NCBI RefSeq assembly: GCF_001431465.1
Contig: NZ_LDJJ01000032.1
Span: 1-61,885, forward strand
Direction: 5' to 3'
DNA length: 61,885 nt
DNA from: Stenotrophomonas terrae
GTDB lineage: Bacteria > Pseudomonadota > Gammaproteobacteria > Xanthomonadales > Xanthomonadaceae
The notes beneath the pieces are model-generated. The model made no database searches. It worked only from the letters and a program-made list of their open reading frames with translations, and was not told the DNA's origin. The position numbers and the translations under genes are program-made. Within the stretch, counting starts at the first letter, position 1; every line of letters begins with the position of its first letter. Of this stretch, positions 45,764 to 54,997 are shown one piece after another.

Positions 45764-48664
45764 TTATGCGCGCTGCAGGGTCTCTTCGCGCGGCGCGGGA
45801 TAGCCAAGCAGGTAGCCCTGGCCGAAATTGCAGCCCAGCTCCTTCAAGGTCTGCAACTGGCGCTGGTCTTCTATGCCCTCGCCTATGGTCTCGATGCCCA
45901 GCGTGCGCGCCAGTGACAGCACCCCCTGCACCAGCGCGAAGGTGCTGTTGCTGCCCTCGTCATGCAGGCCGGCAACAAAGCTGCGATCCACCTTCAGCGC
46001 GCTGATCGGGAAGCGGTGCAGATAGGACAGCGCCGAGTAACCCGTACCGAAGTCATCCAACTGCACCACAACACCGCGCTCACGCAGCTGATGCAAGGCG
46101 CGCAAGGTGCGCGGCTCGTCGTCAAGCAAGGCCATCTCGGTTATCTCAACGCGTAGCCGGCCCGGGTCCGCGCCGGCCGCGTCCAGCATTCCCAACAGCC
46201 GTGGTGCGAATTCAACCGAGCGGAAGTGACGGGGTGAGACATTCACCGAGATGTAGCCGACAGCCGACGCCGCCATGTCTTCCATCACCTGCTCGTAGAT
46301 CTGCCAGTCCACCTGCTCGATCAGGCCGCTCTCTTCGCCCAGCGACAGGAACTGCCCAGGCAGCAGGACGCCGCGACGCTCGTGCCGCCAACGCAGCAGC
46401 GCTTCATGGCCAACCACTTCACCATCCAGCAGCGACACGATGGGCTGGTAATACGGCAGGAAGTCGCGCTTCTTGATCGCCCGGCGCAGGTCTGCTTCCA
46501 GCTCCAGGCTGCGCATTGCTTCGTCGTGCATTGCACCGTCGAACATCACGCAGCGGTCCTGGCCCTTGAGCTTGGCCCGGTACATGGCCGCGTCGGCGTC
46601 GCGCAACAGATCCGCACCGGAGGTATAGCGCGCATCCCAGACGGCGATGCCGATGCTTCCGGACGGAAACAGCTCGCGCCCGTCCACCCACATCGGGGCT
46701 TCCAGGGCCTTGAGCAGGCGCCGCCCCAACTCCATCGCCGCGTTCGAGCCGCGCTCGCAGGGCACCAGCAGGGCGAATTCGTCGCCGCCCAACCGCGCCA
46801 CCACATCCTCGCCACGCACCAGGCCGACCAGGCGGCGCGCCACTTCGACCAGCATCTGGTCACCGGCAGCGTGGCCGATACTGTCGTTGACCCACTTGAA
46901 GCGATCCAGATCGAGAAACAGCAGCGCGAAATGCGGGGCGATACCCAGCTCGGCATTCTCGATCGCCCGTTCCAGGCGGTCCTGCAGGTGCAGGCGATTG
47001 GGCAGGCCGGTCAGTACGTCGTGCATGGCCAGATGGGTCAGCCGTTGCTCGGCGCGCATGCGCTCGCCAATCTGCCCCAGCAGCTTCTGGTTGACCTCGC
47101 CCAGCTCGCGGGTACGCTCGGTCACCCGCAACTCAAGTTCGGCATGGGCCTGCAACAGGCGTTGCTGGTCGCGCTGGCGGGCAAGGCTGTTGCCGATGGT
47201 GCGCGCAACAAAAACCAACAAGCGCTGGTCATCGGCAGTGAACGCCACCTCGGGGTTGTAGCTCTGCACGGCTATGACGCCGACCACTTCATCATCACTG
47301 AACAGCGGCACCCCCAACCAGCATTGCGACTTTGCACCAAACTCCTTCAAGGTTCCCGCGGCGATCAACCGATCGATATCCGCTCGCGCCAGCAGCACCG
47401 GCTCGCGCCGTTGCAGTGCGTACTCGGTCAAACCGGCACTGAAAACCCGGGTTGCACGTTCGCGATTGAAGCGGTCCACCGAATAGACGAACTCGATGCC
47501 TGCCGCATCTTCGGTCACCATCGCTACGTAGAAATTACTGGCATCGAGCAAGCGACCGATGATCCCGTGCACCTGCGCATAGAACTCGCCGGTGGCCTTG
47601 CCGCTCATCCCCAGCTCGGAGATATTGAACAGCGCCGCCTGCAACAACTCCGCGCGCCGCCGCTCGATGATTTCGCCCTGCAGGTGGCCGTTGATGTGCT
47701 CCAGGTCCTGGGTGCGCTGCCAGACCCGTTGTTCCAGCTGCGCATGTGCCTGATGGCGGTCCATCGCGGTGAGGATGTGCTTGGCGACGAAGTTCAGCAG
47801 GGCACGCTCTTCCTCGCCATAGCAGGCATCGGCAACGTAACTCTGCACCACGATCGCGCCGCATACGCGGTTGTCGCGCCACATCGGCACGCCCAACCAA
47901 TCGGTGCTCTCGACCCCTTCCGACACCTCGTATTGCTTCTCCAGGAACTTGGCCAACTCACGCGAAGGCCCACTCAGTGCCCGGCCGTTGCGCAGCACCG
48001 CAAAGGTCAGGCTGGCCGGCATCTCCTCGTAGCGGTAGCGACGCCTCGGTTCTGGTAGATAGCTGTCGTGGGTATCGACGAAATACAGAAATTCCAGGCT
48101 CTGCTGGTTCTCATCGCACTCGACGATGTAGCAGTTCTCGGCATACATCAGTGAGCCGAGGATCCGATGGAAGTGCGCCATCATCTCGGTCATCGCCAGG
48201 TCGGCGCCGGCCAGGTCGGCGATCTCGAACAGCGCTTTCTGCAACTGCTTGGAGCGCTGCAGCTCTTCAATCTGCAGGCGCTGGCGCATCAACTCCATGG
48301 CCGAGCCGATCAGTACCCGCGCGGTGCCCTGCCAGGCTTCGCGGCGCACCATCGACATCACTTCGTCGGTATCGATCAGCACCACGCAATCGGTGCCCAG
48401 CTCATGCCGCCAGGCCAGCTCGAAGACGCTGCCCGGCAGGTCCACGCCGGTCCCGGCCAAGCGTTCACGCGCCAAGCGGCAAAGCCCCTCGGCGGGTTCC
48501 GGGTAACTGCAGCTGCCATCGCCCAGCACCTCATCACGCCACGCCAGCGCAACGTTGCTGGCGCGGGGCAACAAGCCCTGCAATGTCGCCACTACCTTGG
48601 TGACCGGCGAAAAAGTATCGGCGCGCGTGGATTCGGCCCGCGCGTCAAGCTCGCTATACGACAT
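45764..48664 (-). CDS. GAF-GAF-GGDEF-EAL protein, bifunctional cyclic-di-GMP enzyme
   Basis: This 966-residue soluble sensor has an N-terminal ~130-residue domain, two GAF domains (about 155-320 and 355-510) each preceded by helical linkers, a GGDEF domain (about 550-700) and a C-terminal EAL domain (about 720-960). The cyclase site RLGGDEFALLV is intact, with an RGED inhibitory I-site five residues before it. The phosphodiesterase has HEALLRWRH, VNVSPRHF, EITEMALL, QLDDFGTGYSALSYL, LKVDRSFV and EGIED, all catalytic residues kept. Both activities are therefore plausible. No transmembrane segments are seen, so the signal is probably cytoplasmic. The start ATG at 48664 is the only good candidate. 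Confidence 0.93.
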   Translation of the reverse strand: MSYSELDARAESTRADTFSPVTKVVATLQGLLPRASNVALAWRDEVLGDGSCSYPEPAEGLCRLARERLAGTGVDLPGSVFELAWRHELGTDCVVLIDTDEVMSMVRREAWQGTARVLIGSAMELMRQRLQIEELQRSKQLQKALFEIADLAGADLAMTEMMAHFHRILGSLMYAENCYIVECDENQQSLEFLYFVDTHDSYLPEPRRRYRYEEMPASLTFAVLRNGRALSGPSRELAKFLEKQYEVSEGVESTDWLGVPMWRDNRVCGAIVVQSYVADACYGEEERALLNFVAKHILTAMDRHQAHAQLEQRVWQRTQDLEHINGHLQGEIIERRRAELLQAALFNISELGMSGKATGEFYAQVHGIIGRLLDASNFYVAMVTEDAAGIEFVYSVDRFNRERATRVFSAGLTEYALQRREPVLLARADIDRLIAAGTLKEFGAKSQCWLGVPLFSDDEVVGVIAVQSYNPEVAFTADDQRLLVFVARTIGNSLARQRDQQRLLQAHAELELRVTERTRELGEVNQKLLGQIGERMRAEQRLTHLAMHDVLTGLPNRLHLQDRLERAIENAELGIAPHFALLFLDLDRFKWVNDSIGHAAGDQMLVEVARRLVGLVRGEDVVARLGGDEFALLVPCERGSNAAMELGRRLLKALEAPMWVDGRELFPSGSIGIAVWDARYTSGADLLRDADAAMYRAKLKGQDRCVMFDGAMHDEAMRSLELEADLRRAIKKRDFLPYYQPIVSLLDGEVVGHEALLRWRHERRGVLLPGQFLSLGEESGLIEQVDWQIYEQVMEDMAASAVGYISVNVSPRHFRSVEFAPRLLGMLDAAGADPGRLRVEITEMALLDDEPRTLRALHQLRERGVVVQLDDFGTGYSALSYLHRFPISALKVDRSFVAGLHDEGSNSTFALVQGVLSLARTLGIETIGEGIEDQRQLQTLKELGCNFGQGYLLGYPAPREETLQRA

Positions 48665-48845
48665 CTATCCGTTCTCTCTGGATTCCGGTCTCCCGGAACT
48701 CCCCCCTGATCCCGCAGCATACCTTTCACAGCGGTCAAGAGCAGTGGGTCGCAGAAAAAAGATTATCTTTCACAAGTCTGAATAAGCATCACCCGCCCGC
48801 CTCGCCGAGCTAGGCAGAACCCGAGCCAGCCACTACGCTTGGCAG

Positions 48846-49403
48846 GTGGATACCGCTGTCCAGACCCCTACCGACGAAGTGTTGATGTTGGCTTACGCCG
48901 ACGGCGACAGCGATGCGTTCTCCGAGCTCTATGCCCGGCACCGGGCGCGCCTGTTCCATTACCTGTTGGGCCAGCTGCGCGACCGGCCCCTGGCCGAAGA
49001 GCTGTTCCAGGACGTCTGGCAGAAAATGATCCATGCCCGGGCCGGTTGGAAGCCCGATGCCGCCTTCTCCACCTGGCTGTTCCGCATCGCCCACAACCGC
49101 CTCAACGACCATTGGCGCGCGGCGCGCCATCGGCCTGCCGCACCGGCCGATGCCGACGAACGTACCGCCAGCCTGGCCGATACCTGCACCCCCGAATTAC
49201 TGGCAGACGAACAAGCCCAGCGCCTGCAACTGCGCCAGGCCTTGGCCGAGTTGCCGCCGGAACAACAGGAAGTCGTAATCCTGCGACTGGAACAGGAACT
49301 CAGCCTGGAGGAGATCGGGCAGATCACCGGCGTTGGCCGGGAAACCGTCAAGTCGCGGCTGCGCTATGCGATGGACAAGCTGCGCGCGAGGTTGAGCGAA
49401 TGA
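48846..49403 (+). CDS. ECF-type RNA polymerase sigma factor
   Basis: The 185-residue protein has sigma region 2 (LFHYLLGQLRDRPLAEELFQDVWQKM, FSTWLFRIAHNRLNDHWR) and region 4 (LPPEQQEVVILRLEQELSLEEIGQITGV, ETVKSRLRYAMDKLR). The start is GTG at 48846. The next gene, a single-pass membrane protein, starts in an ATGA overlap with the sigma stop, which is the classic sigma/anti-sigma arrangement. Its signal and regulon are unknown. Confidence 0.93.
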   Translation: MDTAVQTPTDEVLMLAYADGDSDAFSELYARHRARLFHYLLGQLRDRPLAEELFQDVWQKMIHARAGWKPDAAFSTWLFRIAHNRLNDHWRAARHRPAAPADADERTASLADTCTPELLADEQAQRLQLRQALAELPPEQQEVVILRLEQELSLEEIGQITGVGRETVKSRLRYAMDKLRARLSE

Positions 49404-50506
49404 AGATCGCAGACATGCTGACCCCCGAAGAGCGCGAGCTGGCCCGACTGCTCGGCCGCCCCGGAAGCGGCGCGGCTACGCCCAGCGCGCAACTCGATGC
49501 GCGGATCATCGCCATGGCCAACGCAGCACAGGCGCCGGCCGCCGTCGAAACCGAAAACCCGGCCCCGGAGCAGACCCTGGCCACCGGACCGATTCCCTTG
49601 CCTTCGACTACCCGTCGCAGCAGCGGCTGGGGCCGTCGTCGCGGGCTGGTGTCGTCGCTGGCGGTGGCTGCATCGCTGGTGCTGGTGGTTGGCCTGGCCT
49701 GGCAGCTGCGGCCACTGGATGCACCACCCGCCATGCCAGCGCAAGCTGAAGCAAACGTGGCGGTTGCAGCTGCTGATTCCTCTACTGACTCTGCTGCGGC
49801 AGCCGCGCAGGCGCCAAACGCGGCACCGCCCGCAGCTCCGATGATGGATCAGCTTCCGGCCGACGTGGCCGCCGCGCCCGCTGCCGCTTCGCCGCCAGCG
49901 GAAGCCGCCGCAAAACAACACAAAGCGGCAACGCCCCAACCCGCGCCAACAGGAAGCTCCCGCAAGGACGAAGCCACCGTCGCCGAGCCCGCCAGCGGCA
50001 ATATGGCGCAGAGCGCACCGCGTGCGTTCTCAGCGGCGCCGGCCATTGCCCCGCCAGCGCCTCCCGCACCGCCGGCACCGCCGGCACCGCCGGCACCACC
50101 AGCATCAATCGTCATGCCGGCACCTGTCGCAGCCCCGGCCTACGCCGAGCAGGCTGGTAACGCCGATGCCGCGCCGAGCGACCTCTATCGCAGCCAAAGC
50201 GCACCGGCCCGCACGGCGCCACCGCGCCCTGCGTTCACTGGCCCGGCACCGATTCCGCATGCCGGCAGCAAGGCCGTTACAAAGGCAGCCGAGGCGCGCC
50301 GACAGCGTGCGGCCGCCATCGCCGCCGACAGCACCCCGGACATCGAAGCCGATGCCACGCTGTCGCGCCACCAATGGATCAAACGTATCCGCGAACGCCA
50401 TGAAGCCGGCGATCTGGACGGTGCAAAGGCCAGCCTGCGTCGTTTCGCCCACGATTACCCGGAAGCGCGCATTCCGCGTGACCTGCGGCCGCTGCTCAAG
50501 GATTGA
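49400..50506 (+). CDS. Putative anti-sigma factor, single-pass membrane protein with Pro/Ala-rich periplasmic region
   Basis: The 368-residue protein has a cytoplasmic N-terminus of about 85 residues (MKIADMLTPEERELARLLG). One transmembrane helix follows at about 92-112 (GLVSSLAVAASLVLVVGLAW), then a long Ala/Pro-rich periplasmic stretch with tandem APP repeats at about 215-235. The conserved C-terminal segment is HQWIKRIRERHEAGDLDGA. The ATG at 49400 overlaps the sigma stop; the frame upstream of it is only the sigma gene read out of phase. No zinc-binding HxxxCxxC motif is visible, so anti-sigma activity is inferred from genetic context. Confidence 0.8.
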   Translation: MKIADMLTPEERELARLLGRPGSGAATPSAQLDARIIAMANAAQAPAAVETENPAPEQTLATGPIPLPSTTRRSSGWGRRRGLVSSLAVAASLVLVVGLAWQLRPLDAPPAMPAQAEANVAVAAADSSTDSAAAAAQAPNAAPPAAPMMDQLPADVAAAPAAASPPAEAAAKQHKAATPQPAPTGSSRKDEATVAEPASGNMAQSAPRAFSAAPAIAPPAPPAPPAPPAPPAPPASIVMPAPVAAPAYAEQAGNADAAPSDLYRSQSAPARTAPPRPAFTGPAPIPHAGSKAVTKAAEARRQRAAAIAADSTPDIEADATLSRHQWIKRIRERHEAGDLDGAKASLRRFAHDYPEARIPRDLRPLLKD

Positions 50507-50543
50507 GCCGCATCCGCTACAGCTTTGCAGTGCTGCCACTAGA

Positions 50544-51149
50544 ATGACGGCAATGCTCGACACCCTTGCCGCTACCGCCAGCCATGAGCTGGACATCAAA
50601 CACAGCCGCTTCCTCGCCAAGGCGGCGCCCATCAGTGGCGCCGACGAGGCAATGGCGTTCATCGCCTCGGTGTCGGTTGCCGACGCCACCCACAACTGCT
50701 GGGCCTACCGCTACGGCAACGAATACCGCTCCAGCGATGACGGCGAGCCCGCCGGCACCGCTGGCCGCCCGATCCTGGCCGCCATCGACGGCCAGGGCTA
50801 TGACCGCATCGCGGTGGTGGTGACGCGCTGGTACGGTGGCATCAAGCTGGGCGCCGGCGGCCTGGTCCGTGCCTACGGCGGCACCGCTGCCGAATGCCTG
50901 CGGCTTGCCCAACGCAGCCCGCTGGTGCCGATGACCGAGCGCATCCTGCAATGCGGCTTCGAGGACATGGGCATCGTGCACACCCTGCTTGGCAGCGCCG
51001 GTGCCGAGAAGCTTGAAGAACAATTCCTGCCCGAAGGCCTGCGCCTGCACGTGCGCCTGCCGGCAGACCAGATCGATGCGCTGGCATTGCGCCTGCGCGA
51101 CGCCACCCGCGACCGCCTACGCCTGAGCGAACCTGTCGACCATGACTGA
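50544..51149 (+). CDS. yigZ: YigZ/IMPACT family protein (UPF0029)
   Basis: This 201-residue protein has the IMPACT N-terminal domain with KHSRFLAKA, the signature SSDDGEPAGTAGRPIL near residue 65 and the basic RWYGGIKLGAGGLVRAYGG near 95, then a C-terminal ferredoxin-like DUF1949 region. Bacterial YigZ proteins are thought to bind nucleotides or ribosome-linked factors, but the function is not settled. A second ATG at 50553 is equally plausible as start; neither has a clear ribosome-binding site. Its end overlaps the ABC exporter start by 8 bp. Confidence 0.9.
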   Translation: MTAMLDTLAATASHELDIKHSRFLAKAAPISGADEAMAFIASVSVADATHNCWAYRYGNEYRSSDDGEPAGTAGRPILAAIDGQGYDRIAVVVTRWYGGIKLGAGGLVRAYGGTAAECLRLAQRSPLVPMTERILQCGFEDMGIVHTLLGSAGAEKLEEQFLPEGLRLHVRLPADQIDALALRLRDATRDRLRLSEPVDHD

Positions 51150-52911
51150 GACCCCCACCGCACCCTCACCGCGCAAGCTGCAGAAACTCGGCAGCCTGAA
51201 AACCCTGTGGCCCTTCGTTCGTCGCCACGCCGGCCTGTTCAGCGCCTGGCTGGTTGCACTGGCGGTATCCTCCACGGCGACGCTGAGCCTGCCGATGGCG
51301 GTCAAGCAGATGATCGATCACGGCTTTTCGGGCGGCGGCGAAATCAACCGTGCCTTCATGCTGCTCTTCATCGTCGCGGTGGTGTTGGCCTTGGCCACCG
51401 CCGCGCGCTTCTTCTTTGTATCCCTGTTGGGCGAGAAAGTGGTCGCGGACCTGCGCGCCAAGCTCTACGCCCACCTGATCGGACTGGATGCCGGCTTCCA
51501 CGACCGCACCCGCAGTGGCGAGCTGGTCTCGCGGCTCACCGCCGACAGCGAACTGCTGCGCAGCGTGATCGGCTCGACCATGTCGGTAGCGCTGCGCAGC
51601 AGCGTGACCGTGGTCGGCGCGATGGTGATGCTGTTCGTCACAAGCCCGCGGCTGGCGGTGTATTCGCTGATCGGCATTCCACTGGCCGTGCTGCCGATCG
51701 TGCTCGGCGCACGCCAGTTGCAGAAGATCTCGCGCGCCAGCCAGGACCGCGTCGCCGATGCCAATGCCCTGGCTGCGGAAACCCTGGGCGCGGTGCGCAC
51801 GGTGCAGGCGCATGCACGCGAGCCTTACGAGCGCGGCCGCTTCGAGGCGGCGCTGGCGGTCTCCGTGGCCACCGCGAAGCGCCGCATCCGCACCCAGTCC
51901 TTTGTTACCGCCATCGCCATCGTGCTGGTGTTCGGGGCCATCGTCGCGGTGCTGTGGTCCGGCGCGCACGACGTCGTGGATGGACGCATGAGCGCCGGCA
52001 CGCTGGGGCAGTTCGTGCTGTATGCCTTGATTGGCGGCGGCTCGGTAGGTGCACTGGCCGAAGTATGGAACGAGCTGCAGCGCGCCTCCGGCGGCATGGG
52101 CCGTATCGGCGAGCTGCTGGCCGAAACCCCGCAGATCACCACGCCTGCGCAGCCCACGCCCCTGCCCGCACCGATACGCGGCGAGATCCGCTTCGAGCAT
52201 GTGTCCTTCCACTATCCGCAGCGCCCCGATCATCCGGCGCTGGATGATTTCAGCCTGACCGTGGCGCCGGGTGAAACCGTGGCCCTGGTCGGCCCCTCCG
52301 GCGCCGGCAAGAGCACCGTGTTGTCCTTGTTGCTGCGCTTCCATGACCCGGACAGCGGCAGCCTGCGGCTGGATGGCATCGATCTGCGCCAGCTGGACCC
52401 GGCACAGCTGCGCCAGAACATCGCCCTGGTACCGCAGCAACCGGCACTGTTCGCCGCCAGCGCCGCCGACAACATCCGTTATGGCCGCTTGGAAGCCAGC
52501 GACGAGGAGGTCCGCGCCGCCGCCCGTTCCGCCGAGGCCGATGACTTCCTGATGCAGTTGCCGGAAGGTTATGCCAGTGATCTGGGCGAGCGCGGTGCAC
52601 GCCTGTCCGGCGGCCAGCAGCAGCGGGTGGCCATCGCCCGCGCCCTGCTCAAGGATGCGCCGGTACTGCTGCTGGACGAAGCCACCAGCGCGCTGGATGC
52701 ACAGAGCGAGCGTGCCGTGCAGCAGGCACTGGAGCGCTTGATGGCAGGCCGCACCACGCTGGTCATCGCCCATCGTCTGGCGACCGTGCTCAAGGCCGAC
52801 CGCATCGTGGTGATGGACCACGGCCGCATCGTCGCCCAAGGCACCCATGCCGAGCTGCTGGCGCAGGACGGCCTGTATGCGGAATTGGCGCGGCTGCAGT
52901 TCATTGATTGA
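51142..52911 (+). CDS. ABC exporter, fused transmembrane and ATPase domains (MsbA/multidrug type)
   Basis: This 589-residue half-transporter has six transmembrane helices in residues 25-310 and an ATPase domain in 345-585. The ATPase motifs are Walker A VGPSGAGKST, signature LSGGQQQRVAIARALL, Walker B VLLLDEATSALD and the switch His in IAHRLATV. The N-terminus up to residue 20 is a short basic lead. Such homodimeric exporters transport lipids, drugs or peptides; the substrate here is unknown. It overlaps yigZ by 8 bp and may be co-translated with it. No accessory fusion protein is adjacent. Confidence 0.93.
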   Translation: MTETPTAPSPRKLQKLGSLKTLWPFVRRHAGLFSAWLVALAVSSTATLSLPMAVKQMIDHGFSGGGEINRAFMLLFIVAVVLALATAARFFFVSLLGEKVVADLRAKLYAHLIGLDAGFHDRTRSGELVSRLTADSELLRSVIGSTMSVALRSSVTVVGAMVMLFVTSPRLAVYSLIGIPLAVLPIVLGARQLQKISRASQDRVADANALAAETLGAVRTVQAHAREPYERGRFEAALAVSVATAKRRIRTQSFVTAIAIVLVFGAIVAVLWSGAHDVVDGRMSAGTLGQFVLYALIGGGSVGALAEVWNELQRASGGMGRIGELLAETPQITTPAQPTPLPAPIRGEIRFEHVSFHYPQRPDHPALDDFSLTVAPGETVALVGPSGAGKSTVLSLLLRFHDPDSGSLRLDGIDLRQLDPAQLRQNIALVPQQPALFAASAADNIRYGRLEASDEEVRAAARSAEADDFLMQLPEGYASDLGERGARLSGGQQQRVAIARALLKDAPVLLLDEATSALDAQSERAVQQALERLMAGRTTLVIAHRLATVLKADRIVVMDHGRIVAQGTHAELLAQDGLYAELARLQFID

Positions 52912-53202
52912 TCTCGATTGAGTCAAGCCGACCCCGTTCCATGGGGCGGCTTGATTGAATGCCTTTGTTGTTTGCATTCAAGAACTACGCTTGCGATGCA
53001 GCTTCTGCACGTACTCATTCTGCTGATGGGAGGGCGGCAGCTGACTTCCATGGCCGCGCAAAACGTGCATTCTGATAACTGCTGCTCTTTCTCTCAGATG
53101 CCTAACATCGCGCTAACGCATGGCTAACATCGCCGGCGGCAAGCTCAAGGCGTGGTCGCAGCGGATGCATGGCGATCACCTTTCCAGCACTGGAGTCGAG
53201 CT

Positions 53203-53418
53203 ATGGCGTTCCGACAATTTCCGGCAACCACCCGCGATGGCGAGAGCTGCATCGTCATCGAATTCCTTGATGAGCCAAGCAGCATCCAAGCCGGCAATAC
53301 CCCCCATCCACCCCGCTATGAACTTGCCGATGGCCGTCCGTTGCTGCGGCGTGGCAGCAATCTGTTCAGTGCCGATGGCGAAGTCAGCCTTTCGATGAAC
53401 CAGCCTTACCGGGCCTGA
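53203..53418 (+). CDS. Small hypothetical protein
   Basis: This 71-residue protein starts at an ATG preceded by GGAG 7 nt upstream. The sequence is soluble and acidic (SCIVIEFLDEPSSIQ, PRYELADGRPLLRRG) with no signal peptide or membrane segment. The YELADGRPL stretch looks like a short beta-rich domain. I do not recognise a named family. The ribosome-binding site and ordinary composition support a real gene, but it is isolated. The 290 bp upstream, from 52912, shows no convincing gene. Confidence 0.55.
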   Translation: MAFRQFPATTRDGESCIVIEFLDEPSSIQAGNTPHPPRYELADGRPLLRRGSNLFSADGEVSLSMNQPYRA

Positions 53419-53549
53419 TCGCCCTTCAACCGCGCGCCGTGATCATTGCCGGCGCGCCTTCCGGTGCTGGCATTGCAGCCTGATCCGGTAATTCTGAATA
53501 CGCTTTGCCGATTCGGCCCGCGACTGCTCATTTTTTCACCAACCATCTT

Positions 53550-53616
53550 GACAGCCTTGTGCCCCAAGGCTTGTCAGCGATTATCCACATGCTTGCACAC
53601 ACTCCGCTGTGGATTA
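53550..53616. promoter_or_regulatory. DnaA-box pair with adjacent hairpin and T-tract
   Basis: TTATCCACA (53581-53589), the consensus DnaA box, faces TGTGGATTA (53608-53616), an inverted one-mismatch box. Just upstream lie an inverted repeat (GACAGCCTTG 53550-53559 with CAAGGCTTGTC 53565-53575) and a T-rich tract (53530-53536). No gene overlaps. It could titrate DnaA or act as a replication-timing site. Confidence 0.5.
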
Positions 53617-53683
53617 AGTCGCAGCCAGTGAGACGCGGATGGGGTTGACCCCCTCCCTCTACACAGGCTGGGGGTGGCTTTTT

Positions 53684-53874
53684 GTGGGAGCGGCGTCAGC
53701 CGCGAAGCAGGTGATCCTCGACGACACCGCACCTTGGAAACTGCAATGCGCCATCGGTTTTGGCGGGTGGCGTGAGCTTCGCGGCTTACGCCGCTCCCAC
53801 AACCCACCTCCGCAATTGCAATGCGCTATCGGCTTCGGCCGATGATCTGGCTTCGCGGCTTACGCCGCTCCTAC
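53684..53874. repeat. REP-like palindromes downstream of tyrA
   Basis: Three 25-bp copies of the GAGCGGCGTAAGCCGCGAAG-type palindrome are present: 53684-53708 (plus, TCA for TAA in the loop), 53776-53800 and 53850-53874 (both inverted). They occupy the gap immediately after the tyrA stop. Confidence 0.88.
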
Positions 53875-53881
53875 AAATGCT

Positions 53882-54997
53882 TTAGCGCTCCAGCACGCGC
53901 CCAATACCGCTGCTGTTGATTTCCGCGGCCGCCGCTTGCAGCACGTCGGCGGCATAGGCCTGCACGAAACCCATGCGGAAATGCACTTCACCACTGGGCG
54001 TACGCGAGGAATGGATCGACGCCAGACTGATGCCGTGGCGCTCGAATACATGCAGCAGCTCACGCAAGGAACCGGCGCGGTCCTCCGGCAGATGCACGCT
54101 CATCGCGCGGGTGTCGGTCAGGTCGGCCAGCAGGTAGCCGACGCGCTCGAAGCTGTAATTGCCATCGCGCAGGGTCTGCTCATCCACGGCCGTCTTGTTG
54201 TCGGCCAGGTACTGCTTGCGGAAGACCGCACGCGCGGCGTCATCGCCCTGCCCCACCAGCCCACGCAACTGCTGCAGTTGCTGCAACAGGTGGTCGAGCA
54301 CTTCGCCAGCGTGCGGATTGCCGAACTGGATGTCTTCGTAGATGGCCGGGTTCAACGACAGGATGCGTGAAATCACCGCCGCATCCAGCTCGAAGGCGGC
54401 CGAACGGTAAGGCATCAATTCGGCGAGCGAGCCCAGCATCGGCGCGTACTCACGCAGCACGCCGGCCTGGGCAAGATGGGTGGCGTGCACCATCGCCTGC
54501 ACCAGCGCCATCACCCGGTCATGGTGTTCGGCGCTGCCACGCACGCATTCGGCCTGCAGGGCGGTGCACAGTTCGTCCAGCCATGCCTGCCAACGTGCAT
54601 CCAGGCGGGCCTCGCAGACCACCATCACCCTGCCCTTCAAGGTCGGCGCCTTGGGCGGTGCGGTCATCGGGTGCAGGCCGGCCACCGAGGCCTGCGATTC
54701 CAGCATGGCCGCCACCGGCTCGGCCTTGATCGAGGTGACATCCAGCCACAGCTTGCCGCGCTCACGCCCGGCCGATTGCTGGATGTATTGACGGATCAGT
54801 GCCGGCGTATGCCGGATCGGCGCGGAGAACAGCAGCACATCGGCCTGTTCCAGCAATTGTTCTGGCGTCTGCGAGGCAGGATCGATCGGATCATGACCGA
54901 TCACCTGCAAGCCCATCCGCGACTCGAAGAAACCGCGCAGCCAACGCCCGAAGGCACCGCCGCTGCCGACGATGCCGATGACCGGGCGCAGACTCAC
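53882..54997 (-). CDS. tyrA: Prephenate dehydrogenase with C-terminal ACT domain
   Basis: The enzyme oxidises prephenate to 4-hydroxyphenylpyruvate for tyrosine synthesis. The 371 residues show the NAD-binding motif GIVGSGGAFGRWLRGFFE, GLHPMTAPPK near 108, VQAMVHATHLAQAGVL with the catalytic-region His near 165, and a C-terminal ACT domain (MSVHLPEDRAGSLRELLHVF) at about 290-365 that probably binds tyrosine for feedback control. There is no chorismate mutase domain. The start ATG overlaps the pdxY stop (ATGA), so both are in one operon. REP repeats follow its 3' end. Confidence 0.93.
   Translation of the reverse strand: MSLRPVIGIVGSGGAFGRWLRGFFESRMGLQVIGHDPIDPASQTPEQLLEQADVLLFSAPIRHTPALIRQYIQQSAGRERGKLWLDVTSIKAEPVAAMLESQASVAGLHPMTAPPKAPTLKGRVMVVCEARLDARWQAWLDELCTALQAECVRGSAEHHDRVMALVQAMVHATHLAQAGVLREYAPMLGSLAELMPYRSAAFELDAAVISRILSLNPAIYEDIQFGNPHAGEVLDHLLQQLQQLRGLVGQGDDAARAVFRKQYLADNKTAVDEQTLRDGNYSFERVGYLLADLTDTRAMSVHLPEDRAGSLRELLHVFERHGISLASIHSSRTPSGEVHFRMGFVQAYAADVLQAAAAEINSSGIGRVLER

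Noticed and set aside
52918..53127. Possible 69-residue gene after the ABC exporter
   Set aside because: Composition is unlike neighbouring genes, there is no ribosome-binding site and it contains no recognisable motif.
53550..53616. Main chromosomal origin
   Set aside because: Only two DnaA boxes are seen and none of dnaA, dnaN, rpmH or gidA adjoins.
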